Below, one piece after another: positions 37,644 through 52,000 of a stretch of DNA of 64,000 bases. The stretch is from Tanytarsus gracilentus (Eukaryota > Arthropoda > Insecta > Diptera > Chironomidae): the NCBI GenBank assembly GCA_038502055.1, contig JAXRKN010000042.1, positions 1-64,000 on the forward strand, written 5' to 3'. Position 1 is the first letter of the stretch; each line of letters begins with the position of its first letter. The notes under the pieces were generated by a model that did not search any database, was not told the DNA's origin, and worked only from the letters and a program-made list of their open reading frames with translations. A program made the translations under genes and the position numbers.

Positions 37644-40600
37644 TTAGCATTTACTACCGGAAAAGTCATCATCGATGTATTCTAGAAGCTGCTGCTGTTT
37701 ATCCAACGATTTCTCGTTTAAATCACCGTCACTGCCCACAAACGAACCCAAACAATTTTTTATCAAGTACTCGTGCTCTTCGAACTTTGCGGGTGTGGCG
37801 GCTGTCAAGTGCTTTGCAACGGAAGATGAGGACGTGGAGAGTGTCGAGTTGTTGATTGTGTGATGAATGCCGTCACGGACTATCGAGGAGCATGATTGGG
37901 CTTTATATAAATTCGCATTACCCGAACGACTACTAAAAAGTCCCGACAACGGTTGACAAATTTTCTTATGCACCTAAATTTAATTAAATTTTAATCATAG
38001 CTTTTTTAAAAAAAAATTTAAATCTCACCTGAAAATAGCGACCGAGGATTTTAATTTTCTTCGAGCGATCACTTCCGTCACTTGGCATCTGTGTGTTGTT
38101 CGACGGTCTAAGATTATTATTTCCGCTCACTTTTCCCGTACTCAACTTCAACAATGGAACGTCCGACATCGAGTTGCGATTTGATTTGTGATTTTTCGAG
38201 TCACTGCCGTGATTTCTCTTGAAATTTAAATTCTGTAAAAATCTCGCACTAAAACCCTTCGCCTTATTGTTATTTTGATTCTTATTCGCTTTTAGTTCAT
38301 TCGTGACATTGTGAATGGCATCGCATGTGCTCGATGTAACGAGATTTAGTTGATTCATTGTCGATATTTTAACATCGTCATTTTCTTCATCTTTAAAGTC
38401 GACTTTCTCATCATCCCTATTACACTGCTGCTTATCAATCGCATTCGAGACACTCACAACGTTGTGCTCACATTCCTGCACCTCCGTGATTCGATTTAGT
38501 GATTGACTTTCACGCAAGCGAGTTTCCGTTTGTCGTCTACGGCCAGCTCGATGCCTCCGATAGCCAATTTCCGTTGTTGCTGATGATGCACTTTTACCTT
38601 GATTAGATTTGAAAAATTTAATAAACATTTTAAACAGACACAAGAGTTATATTCACCTCCACTTCCTCCGCTATTCTGTGAATTTGAGTTGGTTGATGAC
38701 TTGCTATTTGTTGTTGTTGTAGATGATGAGCCATTTCTGAGTATTAAGGAACTTCCGGAATTATTATTACCTCCTGAGCATCCAGTGCCGGGATCTTGCG
38801 AGTCACTCGAATCGCTGTCTCGTCTTTGAAAATTAAATTGTTTCTTTATTGCACTGTCGACCATTTTAGTTGTGGCCGCTGCGGCAGCGCTTCGCTTCTT
38901 TTCAGAGTCATCGTCGGATGCGTCAGAGGAACTGCAGGAAGTTGTGCGTGATTTATGAAATTTTGTACGTCGATGATGATGAGTTGCGGTGGTGCTTGAT
39001 GAAGAGGCTGTTGAGCTTCCATGAGTCGATCGAATCACTGGACGTGGAGTATTTGTGTTGCTATTATCCGATGAACCGGCATCGCCTTCTTCAAATATCT
39101 CTTTGAGACAATTCGAGACAGTCGTGCCGGATGTGGATTGAGGGAAATTCTTTGTGGGCGATGGCATCGTTTTAAATGGCTTTGATACAATTTGATTGGC
39201 AATTTCTCGGCTAATATTTATGGCGGGAATGGTTGATGAGTCTGTGAGTATTTTAAAATCTCCCTGACCCGATAACAAACGGCCGGATCTCATCTTATGA
39301 TCAACTGAACCCGATCGACTTTCTTTGCCTCGATTTCCGCCGCCCGCTTGTCCGAGAAATTTCTCCTGATTGTTATCATTTTTGATTAGCTTCACGTTGG
39401 CTATGCCATCGATGAGTTTATTTGTGACAACTTTAGTACTGAGATCTGAATCATTTCTTGCTGCTACTCTCGCGAAACTCTGCTGATGCTGTTGTTCTTG
39501 CTTCTTTAAACGCTCTGCAACTTCAGCGGCCAAGCGATCTTGAACGGTGAGATTTATTCGGCCTTCCGAACGTGATCCACGACGATTTAAAGGAGACGTT
39601 GGTTCACCTTCATCGCCAATATCCTCTTCGTCCTCTTGCACTATTGAACATTTTCTATTGCGACCCTTCTAGATGGAAATATTTTTAATTATAAAAATTA
39701 TTCCAAGTATTGTTGAACTCACCTGACAAGTCTCTCCGCCCGGTGTCCGTGGCATATTTGCTATTGGAACCACTAATAAATTACTATCTTGCTTATCATC
39801 GTCATCGACATCGACGTGGCATTGATTTCTATTTAACGGGGGTATAATAGAGTGATTTTATAGAGATATTTTGTTCCTTTTGTGTTCATATATGTGTGTG
39901 TGTATGTCTTTCGTGTCGAATTCACTTATTAACGTTAATTATTTACATAAAATAAAATTATTAAGAGTTCATATAGAGAAGAGAATATTTATTTTGCTAC
40001 TCATGCAATTGTTTTTTTCTTTTCGCATAATATTAAAGCATAAAACATAATAAAGGCGAGTGACAATAATTTTTTCACAATCTGATCATCAGCTCTGACA
40101 TTGTGTGGTGAGGTGGTGAGGAGTGATAAGTTTGATTAACTAATTTACAATATTTCTTCTCAAACAGTATTAACAAAATTTGAATGTGCAAAAACTTAAA
40201 TAGATTTGATTGTTAGGTGAAAACATTGTTTTACAATTAAATTAGAATAAATATACTCAGGACTTTAAGTGAAGTTAGCTCACTTAAAGTTCTGATTTAA
40301 TAAATTTTTTAAGATTAAGAAAAAATGCTGTTGTGTGTGATTTCGTGTAAAGAGTGTGAATTAACTTTATATACATGAAAAATTAATCTAAACTTAGGCT
40401 AAGTTTTTCGTCAATTATTTTTCTCATCTCTCTCTTTTTTTTACTCTGGTTTAAAATTTAAAATCATAAGCACTTCTTAAGAGTGCGAATTTTTTGATCA
40501 TTTTTCACGAAACATGTTGTCGTAGAAGAGGTTGTAAGAGGAGGAGGCACTTTCCTGGAAATATTTTTGATATAAATGAGTAAAAACTTAAAGAAACAAG

Positions 40601-42125
40601 TCTCGATAAATTAAAATATATGAACACAAAAAGTTATCAAGGGAAAAAATAATAAGTTATACAGGAAAGTGTGATATGAGTGTGTTTTTTGGAGGAAAAT
40701 AAAAACAATTCACACAACAACGAAAGCAACAATAAATAAACTATTTAAATAAATGGGACGCATGCATACTTAGGAGCAAAATCGATATGAAAAAGGGAAA
40801 TTATTCACGTGCTAAGCGAAAAACTCACTTTAAGCCGGGTGATGACAGTAATGGAAGCGAGAGATCTTTCCTTTTAAGTTGCTGCTCTTGCTGATGAGCT
40901 TTAAGTCTTCGTTCGGCAAGTAAAAAGTATGTCGCTGTAATATGATTGTATTCATTTCGATCTAAAGCCCTGTAAAAATAATTTTGTTAATAAAAAATCA
41001 TTAAAAATTATAAATTTAAAATTACTCTAAAATTTCGTCCTTTTGAGCAATGCTTCCGTTGACCATTTTCTGAACGATAAACGCGTGATCTTCATCGCTA
41101 ACTTGTTCTTTACTAACAAGCGGTAAATATTCCGGCTGTTGATTATTATTTCCTTGTTGAAGCCACGAATCGTTTGCAATTTGCTGGAGTGTAAATCTTT
41201 TCTCGGGCTCGCGAACCAACATCGATGCAATTAGCTTTCGACATCCAGCGCTTATGTGAGCTGGTGTTGTATATTTACAGTCCATAATCATTGTCAGAGT
41301 CTCTGAATCGTTTGCCTCTTGAAAGGGAGGTTGACCACACACAAGCATATAAAGAATAACGCCTAGTGACCAAACATCGACAGCGGGTGCATCATAACTA
41401 TCGCCTAAAAGTATTTCAGGCGCCGAATAAGCTAAACTACCACATGAAGTCTCCAACTTTTGTCCTGGACAGAATTTATTTGAGAAACCAAAGTCGGTGA
41501 GTTTAACAACGCCAAGCTTCTCAAAGAACACCACATTCTCAGGCTGTTTAAAGAAAGCAAAAATTATTAATAGTCTATTTGAAGGTATTTAAAAATAAAC
41601 TTTACCTTAAGATCGCGATGAACGACGTGCAATTGATGACAATAACTGATGGCACGAACAATTTGACGAAAATACTCGCGCGCTAAACTCTCCGACAATC
41701 CAGACTCGTGACGCATAATGTAGTCATATAAATCACCTCCGTCACCGAGTTCAAGGATGAGATAAAGCTTCGTCTGTGTGTCAATCACTTCATAAAGTCT
41801 AACAACGTGAGGATGTTGAACTAATTTCATGCATCTGTGATTATAAAATTTGTCAAATGACAATCGACACAAACCATTAAAACAAGTCTCACCTAACTTC
41901 CTGGAACAAATGTGCCTTTGACACTTCATCCAATTTAGTTTTATCAATCACTTTAACGGCCACCTTTTCGCCGGTGAAGACATGCCTTGCGAGTTTTACC
42001 ACGGCAAAGTGCCCCGAGCCTAAAGTCTCCTCGAGATCATAAAGTCCGGCAACGGTGTTCGTTATAGCCGCACGATTACTACTGAAATGTTGACGTTCCT
42101 GTTGTATCATCATTGGACGTTGCAT
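37644..42125 (-). CDS. Snrk: SNF1-related serine/threonine kinase SNRK, eight exons
   Basis: Exons 42125-41893, 41834-41606, 41543-41026, 40969-40829, 39828-39723, 39668-38657, 38597-38029 and 37973-37644 join in frame to 1045 residues. The kinase domain spans about 29-285: glycine loop LGSGHFAVVKLA, catalytic Lys58, HRDLK with Asp152, DFG at 171-173, and the activation segment LETSCGSLAYSAPE with Thr186 where LKB1 phosphorylates AMPK-related kinases (family knowledge). A UBA-like region follows (SDEDHAFIVQKMVNGSIAQKDEILEALDRNEYNHITATYFLLAERRL). The rest is a long Ser/Asn/Gln-rich tail with SNRK-typical RKCSIVQEDEED, KKIKILGRYFQVHKKI and CSSIVRDG blocks, which tie the tail exons to the kinase exons. 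The weakest junction is the acceptor at 39829, which has a poor pyrimidine tract; the 1-kb intron before it may hold another exon. Confidence 0.92.
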
Positions 42126-45100
42126 GTTGGATGTGAGCTTTATTTAACAATAATAATAATAAAGCGATGATGACGCGCCCTATATGCGCGAGATACGATG
42201 ATGGCTTAGAAAATGATTTACGTATTTATGTCTGTCGAAAGGAGCGAGAGAAAAAAGAAAAATTATAATGTCAGTTTGATAAGTGATAAACTAGCTCATA
42301 AACTCATCAAATAAATCGCTTTTTATCACCCAGCAAAACTGCTGAAAAGTGATTTGTTTTTACATTTTCATTTCTTTACTTCACCTCTCGTTAATTTAAT
42401 TAATATTTTTTTCTTTTTCGAAGGAAATTTCTTCTTTAACATACACACACAATTTTTTTTCAGCGAGGTGTCGGAGGGATTGACGTCAGAAAAAAAATGA
42501 AATAGCGACATTCCAATAGATTTTCGCGTTCATTCGTACTCACACTCGAGAGAGCATTTACATTTTTTTATTTTATCAAAATCAGCTGATGCGAGCGCTT
42601 TCATTATTGAGCTTTTCTTATGAAAATTATGAATTTTTTTGCTTCTGTGTAAAAACGTGTGATTTACTTTTGTTAACAAGATTTTTTACTTTGTTACTCT
42701 ATAAAGTATTAAGGAATGGACAATAAAACCTTTGTTAATTATAGCGGGAAATTTTCACTTGATTCAATTTATGATTAAAATTCTTGGGACTCACTACTCG
42801 TGATAGAGAAAAATTGGAATTTCTGGGAAATAAAATTATTTCTAAATTCAATCGATCGAAATTATTTCATGGAAAAACCCAAGATATAAAAATATATGAA
42901 AGGACTTAGAGCTTAACGTCAGACCATCTTTTGGAATTTTGAAGCCATTTACTTTCTGCAAGTGTAGGCTAATTATGCAAATTCCGCTCCGATTTCAGGT
43001 GACCTTTTGCCAAAAAAAGAAATAATAAACTCATATCGGCAAAGCTTTAACGGTTTTTACGAACAAAATGAGTATAAAAACATTCGTAATAGGTGATATC
43101 ATCATTATTTTATAGGCGAGGAGGCAGAAAAAAAATATAGAGCATAAATCTCATTTTTCATACTTTTTTCGCGCCGTTTTATTCGCAAAAATATAAAATT
43201 TTCACATGTTACCAGTCTGCCGAATGTGCGGAAGTGAATAAATTATTGAAATATATATTTTTTCTCAATAACCAATCGAATGAGCAACAATAATTTTCTA
43301 ACTAATCACTATTTTTCAGCTTTTTGGCACACATATATTTCGAAATAGAGAGAGGAAGAGAATCGAAATTGATTTTCTATACGTTCAAGCCAAAAATGAA
43401 GCCAAACTATTTTTATTGACATCGACAAATTTGTAGAAGAACTGCGAAAATGAAGCGCAAGGTGAGATGTGAAGGAGAGTCAATAGAGTGGATCTGTCAA
43501 CTGTGTTTACATTTCTTCGTTCCTCTTTTTTTTTGGCTAATTTCCACACCAGAGATTGAATTTCTGCGACATCATTAGCCGACGTCCTTTCACACGTTAA
43601 TTGAATTTTAAGGAGGAGAGGGGTGGAAACTTGGACGTTTTAAAATTATTATAAGTGAATCACCACGAGCATCGCATTTCTTCATTTAATTTTCTTTTAA
43701 TGCACATATAATAAAAATAACAATGGCTAATGGTCGATGAGAGAGCTGAGTGAAAATTTCACATGATTATTTTTGAGCTCACTCTTTCGCACCGCGATCA
43801 ATTTCAATTAATTTTGATAAATCAATTATTTTTTCTATGCCTCTCTTTTCATTATAAATAGCATACAATGGCTGAGTGCGCTCATAGAGACATCAATTAG
43901 CGAACCTCTCGTGTAAAATCGCGAGAGAGAGGGAAATTTTTTATGTCTGACAATTTTCTATTTATTGATCATTTTTCTGTTGTAATAAAGATAAAATTTT
44001 AAATTAACTTTTTTTCCTTTCTATCGCTTCAAAAATATTGCATGCAAGCATGTATATAAACATTCATCCATACGTAAGCAGTCAGCAGGCCGCGTCGAGT
44101 TCTTTGATGAAGAAGAATTCGCGTAAAAACAAAGCCGTGACTTGAAAGAGAGCTGATGGCAAAAAACATCAAAAATATGCTCATAACAGCGACTGTGAGT
44201 TAAAATATATTGGATGATGGACGACTATAAATAGCCTTCCTGAACCGCGCGCGATTCTTTTGCTCTCCTCGAGTGCTATTACAATAATGAGTAAACTTGA
44301 AATAAAAAAAAAAGTCTAGAGGCATATTTTGAGTCATCGTGGAGCATGGTCAGCACCGAGGTCTTTCTATTTCATGCAATAAGAAAATTCGTTCGAAGGT
44401 CAATCGAGGACATTCTGAAAATTATTCACATAAATCAAACTTATCACGCTACATTAGGCTCTCGCAAATTTCCACGCTTTCATCTCCTCTACTCAGAGCG
44501 AAGTCTTTATGAACCATCTCTTTCTTTAATTTTATATATTGCTCACGATTTTATTAACTCATGGCCTCTAAATTTAAAAATATTTACATTCGCCATAATT
44601 CACAATCAGAAAGAAATGTGAAAAGAGGGAAGTGAGAGATGAAAATTTGCCGCCACACTGGAATCCCACGAAAAATTGAGAATTGCCGCCGCCACACACA
44701 GAGACACCTCAAAGAGTCGAGTCTTAGTTTTAGTTAAAAACTCATTTTTAGATTAATCGAGTGGGCTCCCCGAGAGACATTAAATATCTCTTTTTTTTTC
44801 TTTATATATAGATCGAACGTATAAATTCTCCATTGTGTGTATGTGTGAACGGTCTTTTTTCATGAATGGGAATTTTCATGTATTTTAAAATATCAACATC
44901 TGAGACTCACTCAGCAGATAGCGAGCTTAACACTTAAATTAGCATAGGATGGATTTGTTTGGAATTCGTGTCACATGTGAATGAGACAATCCAGATCGTA
45001 TCTGAATTTTGCTTTAATGAGGACATTGGAGTTGGAATTCTAAGTCAGAGTGTTCTACCCCTAGATAAAACATTTTGAGCTCTTGCACACTCTTTAGGAG

Positions 45101-45248
45101 TTCATCGAGCCACATTATACGAATGACCCAAAACCAAAGGAATTATGGAATGAAAGTCTTTAGTCTAATTGGAATAACATGAATTCAGTTCTAGAATTCA
45201 CTAATTTTCACTTCACGCTTAATTTCATTCGAGAGCTTATTTTCTTCA

Positions 45249-45269
45249 TTTATTATTATTATTATTATT
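45249..45269. repeat. (ATT)n microsatellite
   Basis: About seven trinucleotide repeats, directly followed by G. Confidence 0.85.
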
Positions 45270-46056
45270 GTAGAGAGATCCAGAAAGGCCAAATCGAACT
45301 TCCTGAAAAATATTTCATTTCCATTTTCACCTTCTCGCGTGACATTAATCGACACGTCTGGACTTTATTGTGTGCAGGCTTCTCGAAAAAAATAGTTTTC
45401 TGATTAGATAAAAGACGAGAAAAAACTTTCCGATATTTTTTTAAAGGCACAAGACAACAAAGTATGAGATGGACTTTAGTGCTCGAGTTTGTTTGTCTGT
45501 AATTTTATACTTAATTAAGATCTTTCAAGAGAGAATTTAATCCACAATAAGGTTGCGCGGCAACACCCAAGTATAGGTTTTGATATATTTTCTTCATTCA
45601 GCCATTTAATCAACTTTTAAATCGTTAACTCACTTTTAAACTCTTCTTTTTGCGTGCACTTGGATGTTTTAATTGATTTGATGGCTCTCAAAACACTCAA
45701 TTCTAGATACTCTTCGATACTTTTACACATATTTTAATTTTAGTTGAAATGCATCTTTTTTCACTCCTCGAATTTTATTTTTCTTGTTTTCACAACTTTT
45801 TACGAATTACAGCACGTTTACTTCATACGCGAACGATTGTTAATGTTCATTGGTATTCATTCATAGCGAATTCTTCGAAATAACGTCTCGATTAATGTCC
45901 ATTTTAATTAAATTCTTCGAGCACTCAATTCACCACTCAAACAAATTTTTTTTTCTTCAGGGGGATATATTTTTTGTTTCAAAAATTAATATGACCGTTA
46001 TTTTAACTTTGATATTTTAATGAATATTTAATTAAGTACTTTATGATATTTAAATA

Positions 46057-46099
46057 GTGATTTATACCATCGCCAAAGTCTAATTTAGGTATAAATCAC
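46057..46099. repeat. 12-bp perfect inverted repeat
   Basis: GTGATTTATACC (46057-46068) is exactly complementary to GGTATAAATCAC (46088-46099) around a 19-nt loop. It has no associated gene; it may be a regulatory dyad or foldback relic. Confidence 0.8.
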
Positions 46100-49000
46100 A
46101 TTTTGGTTCAAGTTTGGTGCGATTTAGCTTCTCATTTAATATAATTAAAAATCCTTTTTCGCTTTTTTACTTTCTCACTTTGCTTTTTTGAGAATTGAGA
46201 AATGTCAATTTACTCCAGTGGCAGCGGGTGAGTTGTGAAACATAGATGTCGCGTCGAGCGGTAACAAAATGTGATCGAAAGCGAGATACCCCAATAAAAC
46301 TGTAATTAAAGCAAGTTTAAGTACTGTAATTAAGCAATTAATAAAGAAAGTTTAAATAACAATTCATTATCAATGAAGAGCATGCTCGAGCAGTGATTTT
46401 AAGCGAAAAACAGTTGAAAGTGAAAAATTTGAAAAAATACGTTAGAAAATTAAATTGAAGAATTAAATAATTTTTTTTTGCTTAATTTATCTTTAATTTT
46501 GGTGATGCACGGATTCGTTGATCTATAAATTTTAATTTATAATTTTATATACACAAAAAAAGGATGTCTCCAAAAATCACTTCAACAGCAGCTCGTTTTG
46601 TGTTAGTTAAAGCTCAAATAGACTAAATTAATTTAACTTCAAAAAATTATAAATAAAGTATTAAAAATAATCGAATTTGTTGTGAAAGATATAAAGGACA
46701 TTTTTAATTGCATTTTACAAAAGTTCACAATATAATCTTAATCGCATTAAATCACTCTCAAAAATAATGTGCAGAATTGATCAAATGTCCTACATACATG
46801 TTTTGAGATGGGGTTGAATTAGCACTAATTCTTTTATTCTTCTAATTTCATTTGTAACTCGATTTTTGCGGAAATAGAAAGTAAGTCAACTGGAAAGAGC
46901 ACGCACAAATTGCTCGAGATAGCAATTAAGGGACAAACAAACAATAAACTTTTAGTCGTTAGAAATGCACCACAAAAAAAGTTGTTTAATTCAACCGGTA
47001 AAAATTTCATTAAACTCTTACATTACACTCATGGTTGCGGCTGATGAAAAGGAAACAGAACCTCTATTGTTGCACACGAAAAATTTAAATTAATTTTTTG
47101 TCCTTGCACTGACGCATAATCAAGCTTAATTTAGTGCACCAGTTTTTTATGTTTTATTCTAATTTTCCACTCTCCCGTGTTGATATTTCATTTTAAAAGC
47201 CAGATATTAAAAAACACTTTTGTGGGGTGAGAAATTTGAAAGGCACACAAAAAAATCGTGGAGTGTATGAAAAATGTCGCGCGGAAGAGGGCTGAAATGC
47301 ATAACAAACACAATAAAGTTGTAAATTAAGCCGAGAGCAAAAAACAAGATATTTTATCGGTGTTGACGATCAATGCGTGCATTGTTTTTTTACTTGTGAG
47401 TCAAAAGTTGAAAAAAGAGTTCTTTCAACCCTTTTTTTGTATGTGATTTAATTTTTTCTAGAGCGAAAATATAGAATTTAAGTTTTTTTATTTATTCGGC
47501 GATAAATAAAAAATTTAACAGTTGAAAAATGAAAACAAACAGCATCACCATTCGAGCATAACTGCAGCTTGAATTTATTATTATTGCCGCTTATGTTGTT
47601 GTTGTTGATGTAAGTTATGAGTGATTCAACCCTCAACCCTCACTTCTCTTCCTAACCATGAAATTTTAGCATTATTCATTGTTATATATTTTATTTTTGA
47701 AGTGCATTCACGTTATTATTACGGTGTGCGTCTAAAGTACTTATGTGGCTCGATTTCGATTCATGTCTAACATCATAATTGCGCATATTGTCAATCAATC
47801 TTTTGTCAAGCGATTTTTTTTGGTCGTTCTCTCTTTATTGATGTCTCTCGGTACAGTTGCAGAATTTTTATGATCGAGGAAAAATTAAATGAAGCGATGC
47901 AATTTTTATGCACATTTATCACAATAGATAGGAGGATGAGGTGAGGACAAAAAAATTGAGACATTTTTATTTTCTTCATAATTAAAATTTGAAAAATTTA
48001 AAAAAATTAAATTACTCAAATTTATGAATTCTGAAAATTTTATCATATTTTAAATTTTTCAAACACTCCCCGCTGATCGACAAGAGATGCTGCAACCCCT
48101 CCCCGAAAAAAAAATGCATACAGTGATTTTCTGCGTCTACCCATAGTTCAATTCGATTCCTTTGACAATGATTGATGCAACATTTTCTCTCGTCGATTTT
48201 GAATTGTCATCGTCACTCGCTGTAATTTATGATTAATAACATCATCAGTAAATGCAAGTTTCAGTTATGACTAAAAGTTTGAGGGTTGGAAAATTTTGAC
48301 AAATTTTAAAATTATGCATAATCATCGCTGCATCCTTTAGAGGATAATAATTATGGGCCTTGGGAACAATTTGCCAGCATTTTTTCGACTGAACTGATTT
48401 GCATTTTATAAGTTTAAAAAAATCGTTTTTGCTGTTCAATGATGGTCACTTAAAGTTTAAAGAGAGATTTTGCATGATGATCATTTGGACAGCAGAAGTG
48501 AAGCGTAAAGTAACCCTTTTTATAAAGTATAAAATGCCATTGTGTTGTGCAGAAAATAGGAATAATAATTACAAGTTTTAAAAAGCATAATTACACCACA
48601 CTCAATCCGACTTGCCATTGAATCTGATCCCTTTTTGATATATTTTTTTCTGCACAAGCATCTGATTACATCCTTTGTTCTCTCTTCTCTTCTCGACCCT
48701 TCCACAAACAAGCCCAAAAATTTAACTCTCAGCTGAAGTGTGCCTTCCTTCCTCTCTCTTTGAAATCCGCAAATTTACGACCTGATCGGCAATTTTGTGT
48801 GTGCAGAAAAATTTTATAATTCAATTTTTTTTCGAGCATTGATATATTTAACTTGTACATGTGAGATTAAATTTCAGATAGTGAATAGATTTTGACAGTA
48901 ATTTCCTTAATTCCATCTCACAATTTTGGTTCATTTGTGGCCGTTTTTTCTGGGTTTGATATTAAAAATATCAAATTGCAAATTAAAACGATATTCCACA

Positions 49001-52000
49001 AAATAATCCAAAATATTAAGAGATCGAATTTCAATCGCGATATTTTTATAAATTTAATAAAGTGGCGAAGGAGTTTAAAGATATTTTTGGTGGGTATTGA
49101 TTGGAATTTTTATGGGATGACTTCAATTGGAGAATTTTTTATTGTAAAAGAACTTTGAGTATCGGGTATAAACTGGAATTTCTGGAAATACGCAAATATT
49201 TCTGCAAGATTTTTTAATTTATTTATTTCACAAAAAATGAAACAAGTTTTATTTTTTTAAATCCAGGAATTTTGCCAAATCTTACGGATTTTTAAGATAA
49301 TTTACTAAAAAATTTATAAAATAGTTTTTAAACGATAATTTTTAAAATCTCTCACAAATCTGGAAAATATTTTTAACTTCCTGCTTAAATTTTAATATTT
49401 ACTGGATTATTGGAATTTTAAATGCTTAAGCATATCTTAAATAAAAAGTCAAACTCAAATTTATTAACATTTCATCTTTATCTCTTTCGATCGCACACAA
49501 TATGTTGAAAAACATTCGAAAACATTCAACAAAAGCATCTTAACATTATCCAACATGCAACATTAACATTTCATTGCTGTGAAAAAACATTTTTTCATTC
49601 ATCGTTTTGACATTGCACAGATCGGTCGGTCGTGTTTAAAAATACCGTGGTTGTAAAATAAACATTTTTCTGTGAGAACTTTCATTAGCATTTTTAAAAT
49701 ATTTAAAGAAGAAAAAATATAAAGCAAGAAAAGTGAAAAAATATCAAAATTGCTAATTTAAACTAAATTAAAGAAAGTGAATTGTTAAAAAGAGGAAAAA
49801 ATTCATGATTTAATTAAAACTTTAAACACTTGCATAAACAAAGCATAAAAAAATAACGCAGAGGAAAGGAAATGAAAATATTTTAAGGAGTGAGTAAGTC
49901 AAAGATTAATGATCCCCTCCAGTTGTTGGCTCCTCGCGTGATCTCTCTCTTCGCCGTCAATCTCATAAATAAATTCTTTATTGATGCTCCGAAAACTTTA
50001 AAAAGATGAAAACAAAATTTGATAATTATCGAGGATCACATTGAAATGATGGTGTATTAATGGACTCTCGGGATAACAAAAATAAATTAAAAGCGCCCCG
50101 AAATAAAAAACCTTTTTAAAAAGAAGAGAAATGGAACATCGATCGTGATAATAAAAAAAACTGGTTTCGAGTTGTGTCTTGAGGGCAGAAATTCTTCCTC
50201 ATAATAATTTTTATATTAAGTCGCTGTTTATGTGTCTGGAAAAAATTCTTCGGGTGCGTGTGTGTATGCTTTTATGATTGCCATGGATGATGATCATCAG
50301 AATCCAGAATAAAGTGAAATGACCGTTTCGATCTTGATAGACCTGCTAGCATGGCTCAATCGCTCTTTTTTCTCTTCGGCAAGGACAAGCTGATGATGAA
50401 AGAAGATTTTATTGTTAAAAAAATTCGCATAATTATGCTAATGGCAGTCGAGTAGTTGAGCGACGAGTTGTACATTTCTTTCGTGTATGTTCATGGACAA
50501 CGTGAATGAATCAGTGACAAAATAATTAATTTTATAAAAATCCGTTAACAATTATTTAAAATTTAAATTATTTTTTCTGTAGAAATTTAAAAATCTTTCA
50601 AACACATTTCAAAGCCATCCTTCGAGTCATTCCCATATCAGCACTATTTTTTTTTGTTCGTGACAGCATGTGACGGACTCGACATGTGTTTTATGTCACC
50701 CTCGACTTGTTAGAGCTGTTAATCGTCACAAATACAAATTGACTTGCAGATAAATCACCCAAAAAAATTCAGTTTGATAAAGAATTCCTTCATGTTGCGC
50801 TGTGCAACTGGTTCCTTCAACCCGAGAATAAAGAGCAATGACGAATTACTTTTGAAAACGCGCAGACACACCGAGAATGAAAATTATATCGAGCCAACTG
50901 TCTTGTGTGCCCTCAACCGTATCGCCTTTGCCATCATGACTCTTTTCTTTTCGGAGCTCAAACAACTTCTGCATTATTATTTCTGTTCTTTCTTCATTCT
51001 CTTAATTATTTTTTTCATTGAGACACAACCCCATAGTGAAAAGTCAAGAGAGGTCACTTAAGGTTTTCATAATTTTTTTTAGAATTTGAGCGATTAAAGT
51101 CACATTTAAGATCAAGAATGTAAAATTAATTGCGACACGCTTTTCTTTAGTTATGGTTTTCTGTTATTGAACTAATTAATGCATTTCCGGACGATATCTT
51201 TTAACTTTATCTACGCTAACGACGTGACAATATGTGTTTAAAGAAATATGACGGTTTTATATTAAAATTTACAAAATTAAACCTTTAGACCTAAAGTCAA
51301 AGATTAAAAAATTTAAACAATTTTAAAAAGTTAAACTTTGATCACATTTTTAATAAATTGTTGCAAATTACTTTAATAGCCAAAAAACTCTGACATTCTC
51401 GCTAATAATTTCACACAAAAATAACCTTGAAATTGTCGAAGCTCGTTAACATAATGTAGAACAATAGCGCATCAAATATTCTTCAATATTTATTCACATG
51501 ACACGTTCGTCAAACTCATTTTTCATTTCTTAATTACCTTCTTTGAATTCAAAGCACACCGATGACGTCTTTAGTTTGTGATATCACATACCTTAATAAG
51601 ATTACAACCTGAGATATTTTTCATGAATATAATTCTGTGTTATTGTGCAATTTGAAACCCCTACAAAGAATTTTAATTGCAAATTTTGCACTAGATCAAG
51701 TGACGACGAGAGACACAAATCAATAATAGCTGGAAGCCGTGAACAAATGAAATGAAAATGAAAACTTGTAAGCCAAGAGTGGCAAGGGATTGAAAGTTTA
51801 TTTTAAAAATCAAATTTTTTAAATTTAATATTTCCGTTAAAATTTAAAAAAATATTTTTCACATTTTTTACAAACTTTTTCTCCATTAAATTCCACCTGA
51901 ATCGTAAAATATACAATTTAAAAAATTCCATTTCATTAAACCTTGGTGCACTATGTAAAGTAATTTTTACGCGATCAGATGGCAGTGATGAAGTTACATC

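Noticed and set aside
38599..39106. Plus-strand ORFs opposite SNRK exon 6
   Set aside because: Antisense shadows of the Ser/Asn-rich SNRK tail.
43853..44234. Two TATAAATAG promoters
   Set aside because: Consensus boxes only; no ORF, initiator or downstream exon supports a transcript, so they are mentioned but not called.
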